DNA of 64,000 nucleotides from Allodiplogaster sudhausi (Eukaryota > Nematoda > Chromadorea > Rhabditida > Diplogasteridae), in assembly GCA_945643635.1 (NCBI GenBank), contig CALZFC010000248.1:4289501-4353500 (forward strand), read 5' to 3'. Shown one piece after another: positions 59,111-64,000 of the stretch; positions within the stretch are counted from its first letter, which is position 1, and each line of letters begins with the position of its first letter. Made by a program: the position numbers and the translations under genes. The notes under the pieces were generated by a model. That model was not told the DNA's origin and ran no database searches. It saw only the letters and a program-made list of their open reading frames with translations.

Positions 59111-59709
59111 ATGGCCCAGTCCGTTCCCCCTGGCGACATCGCCACCCAGCCCAACTCCAAGGTCGTCTTCAACGCGCCCTACGACGACAAGCACACCTAC
59201 CACATCAAGGCTCGTTTCTGATCTATATCCTTAATATAAGTACACTGCGTCATCGTCGATTCAAAGCGTTTCCCTTCTTTTTCCACTTTATAATATTCCT
59301 CCTGACTAATTGAGTTTACAATATTCTATTACAGGTGATCAACAGCTCTGCCCGCCGCATCGGCTGGGCCTTCAAGACCACCAACATGAAGCGTCTGGGA
59401 GTCGACCCCGAGAGCGGTGTACTCGACCCCAAGGAGCCCGTCCTCGTTGCCGTCTCCTGCGATGCCTTCGCCTATGGCCAGGTAATATTTTTGTTAGAAA
59501 AAAAAATTACATCTGTCAAGTTTCTTCATAAAAAAAGATTATTTCACTTTTCTTACCATACATAATTCCAGGAGGACACGAACAACGACCGTATCACCAT
59601 CGAGTGGACCAACACCCCGGACGGCGCCGCCAAGCAGTTCCGCCGCGAGTGGTTCCAGGGCGACGGCATGGTCCGCCGCAAGAACCTCCCAATCGAGTAC
59701 AACCCCTGA
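59111..59709 (+). CDS. msp: Major sperm protein (127 aa), intact
   Basis: Cytoskeletal protein of nematode amoeboid sperm. It polymerises to drive pseudopod movement and is also released as an oocyte maturation and ovulation signal (family knowledge). Exons are 59111..59209, 59335..59481 and 59572..59709, total 384 nt with stop, the standard MSP length of 127 aa. It matches MSP almost residue for residue: [54 protein letters not shown] and [20 protein letters not shown]. The first intron has a GC donor (AAG then GCTCG), and the frame requires it. An AATAAA lies at 59767..59772. Codon choice is strongly GC-ending, as expected for a highly expressed gene. Confidence 0.96.
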
Positions 59710-60550
59710 TTGGCCGCCCAGACTACTTCGTCCTTTCTCTGCAAGAACACCTCAAGCATTCAACAGAATAAACGGCCGCATCTTTTATTGTACTTTAAAC
59801 GCATTCGAAACCCGTGAAAAGAAGACAATGAATAGTGCAATCATTTTCTTACTCCATTGTAAGAAGGAAAATTTCAACATTAAAATTAACATCCTTTATT
59901 TTCCGTCATGATAGCCACACTTACTGTTAGATGGATGGAAAGCTGAATCGCCTTGCTGTTTTGTAGAAAAGCAAAATCGTATGCAATGTTGTGCTATAAT
60001 AACGTTCAATGCAGAGAATAAGTCATTGGAATTCTTTGTGTAATAGCAAGACGTTGCTATTGTAGTTCACTTCTCTGCGATACGATGTAGAAGACGAGGG
60101 AGGGAGAGGGTTTTCACAGGTTTATCTTCTGGAAAATCAGCGACACACACGACGAAAGACACTCAACCGCTCACTAGGCGGGAGACAACTGAGACTCAAC
60201 CGCTCTCTAAGCGGGAGGAATGCAACACTGATCAGGGAGAGCCCTGCTAGACCAACAATAACAATTCCTACGTGGTATAATGAAAGACATACTACATGCA
60301 CTAACAAATAAGAACCACTAAACAACTATGGGACACTATACAATTAAAAACACTACACATGGGAATGAATGGGCAAAGGGGTGCTAGAATGGGCCTGCCC
60401 ATTACATTTGTAATAGCTGGGGTTTCTTTTTAATATTACATGTTTCATGGTGAATTGGGTTGTTTAATGCGGATAGGTGACTATCTTTTCAAATCTGACA
60501 ATGAATCTCTGCTGATGACATCAGAAATTTCGAAAAATTTGTTTACAAGT
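59710..60550. other. Intergenic spacer between msp and the tRNA-like cluster
   Basis: No gene is seen. The msp polyadenylation signal lies at 59767. At about 60163-60219 a short sequence, CTCAACCGCT followed by a GCGGGAGG-like complement, occurs twice in tandem; each copy can form a small hairpin. Confidence 0.5.
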
Positions 60551-60622
60551 CCCTCATTGGCCCAGAGGCAGAGCGTCGCTCTCGTAAAGCGAAGGTCGCA
60601 GGTTCGATTCCTGCAGGTGGCA
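60551..60622 (+). tRNA. tRNA-Thr(CGT)-like copy 1, probably pseudogene
   Basis: The anticodon arm TCGCT-CTCGTAA-AGCGA gives anticodon CGT (Thr). The T arm GCAGG-TTCGATT-CCTGC is perfect. The D arm has a C-A mismatch, and the acceptor stem has three mismatches to the 3' strand AGGTGGC. It is likely non-functional. Confidence 0.6.
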
Positions 60623-60674
60623 AACTTTTTCGTTTCTACAGATGTACATAAATTATGCAAATCATTTTCCCGTC

Positions 60675-60748
60675 GCCACCTTTAGCTTAGGAGATGAGCG
60701 TCGCTCTGGTAAAATCGAATGTCGCAGGTTCGATTTCTACAGGTTGCA
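60675..60748 (+). tRNA. tRNA-Thr-like copy 2, degenerate
   Basis: The acceptor GCCACCT is nearly complementary to the 3' AGGTTGC, and TTCGATT is kept. The anticodon stem is damaged (TCGCT against ATCGA) and the anticodon would be GGT. Probable tRNA pseudogene. Confidence 0.45.
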
Positions 60749-60828
60749 ACCTTTTTAGGATTGTCAGCTAATGACATCGGAAAAGGGTGCGATTCTGAAC
60801 TTTCAACAAAGAAATACGGGTGATACGT

Positions 60829-60900
60829 GACTCCTTGGCTCAGGGGCAGAGCGTCGCTCTCGTAAAGCGAAGGTCGCAGGTTCGATTCCTGCAGGTGGCA
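60829..60900 (+). tRNA. tRNA-Thr(CGT), best copy of the cluster
   Basis: D arm (GCTC...GAGC), anticodon arm (TCGCT-CTCGTAA-AGCGA, anticodon CGT) and T arm (GCAGG-TTCGATT-CCTGC) are perfect. Only the 5' acceptor strand GACTCCT disagrees with the 3' AGGTGGC at two positions, where the degenerate copies have GCCACCT. It might be functional but is more likely a recently decayed gene. Confidence 0.62.
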
Positions 60901-60968
60901 AGATTTACGTTTCCGATGAATGCTACAGATGGACAAACATTATGCAGGTCTGCATGATTCTCCTCGTT

Positions 60969-61020
60969 GCCACCTTAGCTTAGGAGCACAGCGTCGCTCT
61001 TGTAAATGAAGGCAGCAGAA
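60969..61020 (+). pseudogene. Truncated tRNA-Thr-like copy 4
   Basis: Starts GCCACCT, then TAGCTTAGGAG, GCGTCGCTCTTGTAAATGAAGG, and loses similarity before the T arm. The anticodon would be TGT. It is the 5' two-thirds of a tRNA-Thr relic. Confidence 0.5.
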
Positions 61021-61109
61021 TAATGCAACGGGCGCAATGCCAGGACAATACTAGTTGATTCTGATGAGAATGCCAACATTATTGATTTTCCAAAGTGGAC
61101 CAGCTTTTT

Positions 61110-62731
61110 TGTTGTTGTTTGCGATGTAGATAAAAACGAACTCGTCGTGGTCGACGTCCTCAAGCGGGATTTCGTCCTTGTTCTTCTCGTCAAAATTACC
61201 GAAGAACATCGCCTTGAAGACGGGAGAGAAGGCTGCGAGATACTGAAAAAGGGACAAGCTTGGCCAGGGTGTACTTTCTAGCAGTTATAATCACACAGGA
61301 TTCAGTTGAAATAACGGTTTGCTCTTCAACTGAAACTAGTGCTGAACAAAGTTCGGACTTCTGGCAGGGGGGGGGGTACAAAGTCTTTTTTTGACAAAGA
61401 TCGTACTAGGAAAAAATTTTCAAAGAAAGTTTGAAGGAGAGAGAGATTTTAAAGAAAAAAAAAGATAGAAAACGGTTGCAAATATTTCAACTGAAAAAAA
61501 CATATAAAAGAAAGAAACGCCTCACATCCTTGCTGACATACAGATGCTGCTCTCCAATGACGAGTGCAACCTCGCTGATGCTCGGCTGCGGGGTCGAGAA
61601 GTCACAGGCCGTCCTGAGATGGCGAATATTTAACGAAACTACTCGCTTCCATTATAGATTCAAGAAAATATATTCACAAATTGTAGTGAAAATATAAAAG
61701 ATACTGTGTAACGAAGACTTTCTTGACGGTGATCGTCGCCTCGACCACGATGCCGCCGTCCTCTCGAAGGAAGCCCTTCTCCGGGTTCAGGACGTCGTCC
61801 CACTTCATGAACGTTGGGGATCCCCAGCCGCGGTGGGGTCCATCAAATGTCCTCGTGAGCTTGATATAGCGTTAATCATTAGCGCGCCGAAAGTCTGCCG
61901 TTATACTTTTTTTTCTCGTGTATGATGTAACCTTTCCTTTTATCTCTCTCTCTCTCTCTGTCTCTCTCTCTCTCTGTCTCTCAATCTCTTTCTTCTTCTC
62001 GATCACTTATCCTTACTCTGTAAACTGTACTGCTTAACCTCATAGCTATGCGGTAGCTTGCCGGCCTTCTATGGCAGAAGCCTGAAGCGGACTTCAGCCT
62101 CACATTTCCAGTTCGAGTCCTTGTTCGAAGTATTGCCGTTGGCGTAGACAGTCAGGTATTTCACATTCGCTTGAACCTCCTGCATTACTTGTAGAGTCCT
62201 GCAAAGAACACAATTTGTACCGAATATCGATTTTCCCTTTTGCTCGTAAAGCTAATACAGCTGAAACATCATTTTCAAAATTGATCGCAAACGAATTACC
62301 ATGGGAGATTGGCAATCGAGTAGCTCGGCGACACGACGCTCTTGTTCGGCTGAAGCTCAGCCAACTTCGGCACGTTCAGGCGAATCGTTCCGCCGGCATT
62401 GACTTCTGTAAATGTGGGCACTAGCAACTCACGCATATGTATTTGTTCACCACGTACATTTACGTAAATGATAAAATACGTTGAACCACTTTTCTTACTT
62501 CCCTCTAGGCATGAATGCTTCTTCTAACAGAATTGTCAGTGCTTCACCAAATATTGAAAAATTTCGCACAAAGCGCAAAAAATTGATATTTTTTCTTAAG
62601 AGCACACGATTTGCCATATACTTACAACAATCCAGTGCTTTACAATACCCCCACAGTAGCCCTCCGCCCTTACAGTACACTTACAGTAAGCCAGAGTAGC
62701 GAGGGGAAAAAATATTTAGCTCACCTTGCAT
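61110..62731 (-). pseudogene. MATH-BTB pseudogene MB12, truncated
   Basis: Minus-strand exons are 62731..62725 (ATGCAAG), 62405..62300 (NAGGTIRLNVPKLAEL), 62198..62039, 61859..61705 (WGSPTFMKWDDVLNPEKGFL), 61613..61526 (DFSTPQPSISEVALVIGEQ) and 61242..about 61110 (YLAAFSPVFKAMFFGNFDEK). Phases agree from exon 1 to exon 6. However, exon 3 has an in-frame TAG just after FRLLP. Exon 6 loses similarity in the FVELL region, and exons 7-8 are missing, replaced by the tRNA-like cluster. It is divergent from the plus-strand array and oriented oppositely. Confidence 0.76.
61943..61980. repeat. (CT)n microsatellite in MB12 intron 3
   Basis: CT repeat with a few G interruptions. On the gene strand it reads GA, as in intron 3 of MB1, MB3 and MB6. 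Confidence 0.88.
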
Positions 62732-63083
62732 ATCGTTCGAGTTCTAGTCGAATCTACCTGTGACGGAAACAGGGAAAGCCGCAAGATAATCCAGTAAGAA
62801 ATGTCAGAAGGCAAAAGTATGAATCTTGGTATGAAAACCACAAAGTTGTCAACAAGACCAACGACAGTAAAAATTGGGATTCTTTATAAAAGGCGAATAG
62901 GACAGCAAAGAATAAAATTTACAAGGAGAATTAAAATAACTGTTTGTCGAATGAAAAATCGATCAATACAAAAAGATGAGACTATAGGCGAAATTGAAAT
63001 TTAAAGGAACCATCAGGACGGAGTACAAAAATACAGAGTAGATCTGTGCGACTGAATAGAGAGAGGGACGCAGAAGAGTAGAC

Positions 63084-63127
<44 letters not shown>

Positions 63128-63169
63128 AGAGAAAGAACGAGAAGAGTGAAGGACATGCTGATGGTCCGC
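62732..63169. other. Spacer between MB13 and MB12
   Basis: No gene is seen. It includes AT-rich sequence and, next to the MB13 stop codon, a GA run (about 63083-63122). On the gene strand this is the same pyrimidine-rich 3' tract found after the plus-strand paralogs. Confidence 0.55.
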
Positions 63170-63885
63170 TCAGTCGAGCATGCGAAACCTCTCCAGTAGC
63201 GATGACTTCATCTTGTCCGATAACTCGTTGAACTCCCTCTTTGCACGAATCGCCTCCGCCTCGTTGAGAGTTTCGATCGAGTCAAAGCAGAGAATCTAAA
63301 AAGAACAATATCAGCTAATGGTTACGACGTCCGCTTTCTACCTCACTATAAGCCGCTGGAAACCCATTAATCCAGTGTGTTTTTTCCATGAAAAGAAGAA
63401 TGGCAAAAGAACACCTGAAGGTGCGAGAGGCCAAATCGATCGGCGTAGAGAAGTTTCTTCTCGAGTGGCAGCTTACTGAAAGGCGGGCCACACAAGAATG
63501 CCTCGCATTCGCGCAGCACGACTTCCGCGTTGAAGCGATCGGCCAGCGAGAGAAGGCAATCGAGATTGGCAACTGAATGAGCATCAACTGATTTGGAGTA
63601 CCAATGACAACGGAGTGCTCACAGGAACAACTAGGTACACTAGCATTGAAAAAAAGTAGCATTTCCTGATTAATAAAAAAAATGTTCCAGAGTGAGACCA
63701 AAGGAGGGAGAGAGAACACTGAAATAAGTGACACCTGTGACCGGTTTACGGGACGGGTAGATCACGAAGAGGAACTCAAGAAACTCGTCGCCGTCGATGT
63801 CCTCAAGAGGGATCTCCTTCTTACTCTTCTCGACAAAGTTGGAGAAAAACATCGCTCTGAAGACGGGCGAGTGGACAGCGAGCAT
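63170..63885 (-). CDS. MATH-BTB gene MB13, 3' part
   Basis: Minus-strand exons are 63885..63735 (BTB core, MLAVHSPVFRAMFFSNFVEK, ending SRKPVTG), 63572..63415 (LLSLADRFNAEVVLRECEAF, KLPLEKKLLYADRFGLSHL) and 63295..63170 (ETLNEAEAIRAKREFNELSD, ending FRMLD then TGA). Lengths of 151, 158 and 126 nt and phases equal those of the plus-strand genes, and there are no stops. The MATH exons lie beyond the right edge. It is more divergent than the main array and probably belongs to a separate inverted block with MB12. Confidence 0.78.
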
Positions 63886-64000
63886 CTGAGAGAAGTTACC
63901 AGTTAAATTTAAGAAAAAAATATAATTATTTTTTTTCTTTTTAATCTATACTTTATCCGAGGAGTAAAAGTTATATAAAATATGCTAATAAAGAAAAGAG

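Noticed and set aside
59111..59209. Alternative GT donor a few bases downstream in msp intron 1 (GCTC then GTTTC)
   Set aside because: It would add a codon fragment that breaks the frame into the invariant VINSSARR; only the GC donor gives the known MSP protein.

Overview
This is nuclear DNA of a rhabditid/diplogastrid-type (clade V) nematode. Evidence: a complete major sperm protein (MSP) gene, a tandem family of MATH-BTB genes with short T-rich introns ending in TTTCAG, a secreted ShKT-domain gene, and several DNA transposon families. The genus is an inference (Pristionchus-like) that sequence reading alone cannot settle.

Layout. From 1 to 33.6 kb lies a head-to-tail plus-strand array of MATH-BTB genes (called MB0 to MB9 here). 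Each has the same eight-exon plan: a 7-nt coding exon 1, MATH exons 2-4, BTB exons 5-6 and BTB C-terminal/3-box exons 7-8. MB1, MB3, MB4, MB5 and MB7 are intact by exon phase (309, 311, 325, 325 and 335 aa). MB2, MB6, MB8 and MB9 carry frameshifts, stops or dead splice sites. MB0 is cut by the window edge. A conserved, paired-hairpin-like element sits about 200 nt upstream of nearly every start codon. An intact-ended hAT element (2.7 kb, 8-bp target duplication) lies in the last intron of MB1, and a 1.4-kb foldback element lies between MB2 and MB3.

From 34.4 to 35.6 kb a minus-strand gene encodes a small secreted protein with ShKT-type cysteine motifs. From about 35.9 to 57.1 kb there is a tandem duplication of a two-gene unit: a minus-strand lysine-rich, membrane-anchored small protein and a plus-strand MATH-BTB gene (MB10, MB11). 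The 5' end of that MATH-BTB gene is not the array's own but a copy of an msp promoter, msp exon 1 and the start of msp intron 1. MB11 also has a 9.5-kb CMC-like (CACTA/EnSpm-type) transposon in its third intron, with a TA target duplication, subterminal TGTCACA repeats and two spliced minus-strand genes.

From 57.8 kb to the end: a hAT MITE, the intact msp gene (59.1-59.7 kb), a cluster of four decaying tRNA-Thr-like sequences, and two minus-strand MATH-BTB loci (MB12, a truncated pseudogene; MB13, the 3' end of a gene continuing past the window).

How it fits together: MATH-BTB proteins are substrate adaptors for CUL3 ubiquitin ligases (family knowledge), with the MATH domain binding the substrate. 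The window shows strong birth-and-death turnover: mosaic last exons, pseudogenes, transposon-loaded introns, and an msp-promoter capture that would be expected to bring a MATH-BTB gene under sperm-type control.
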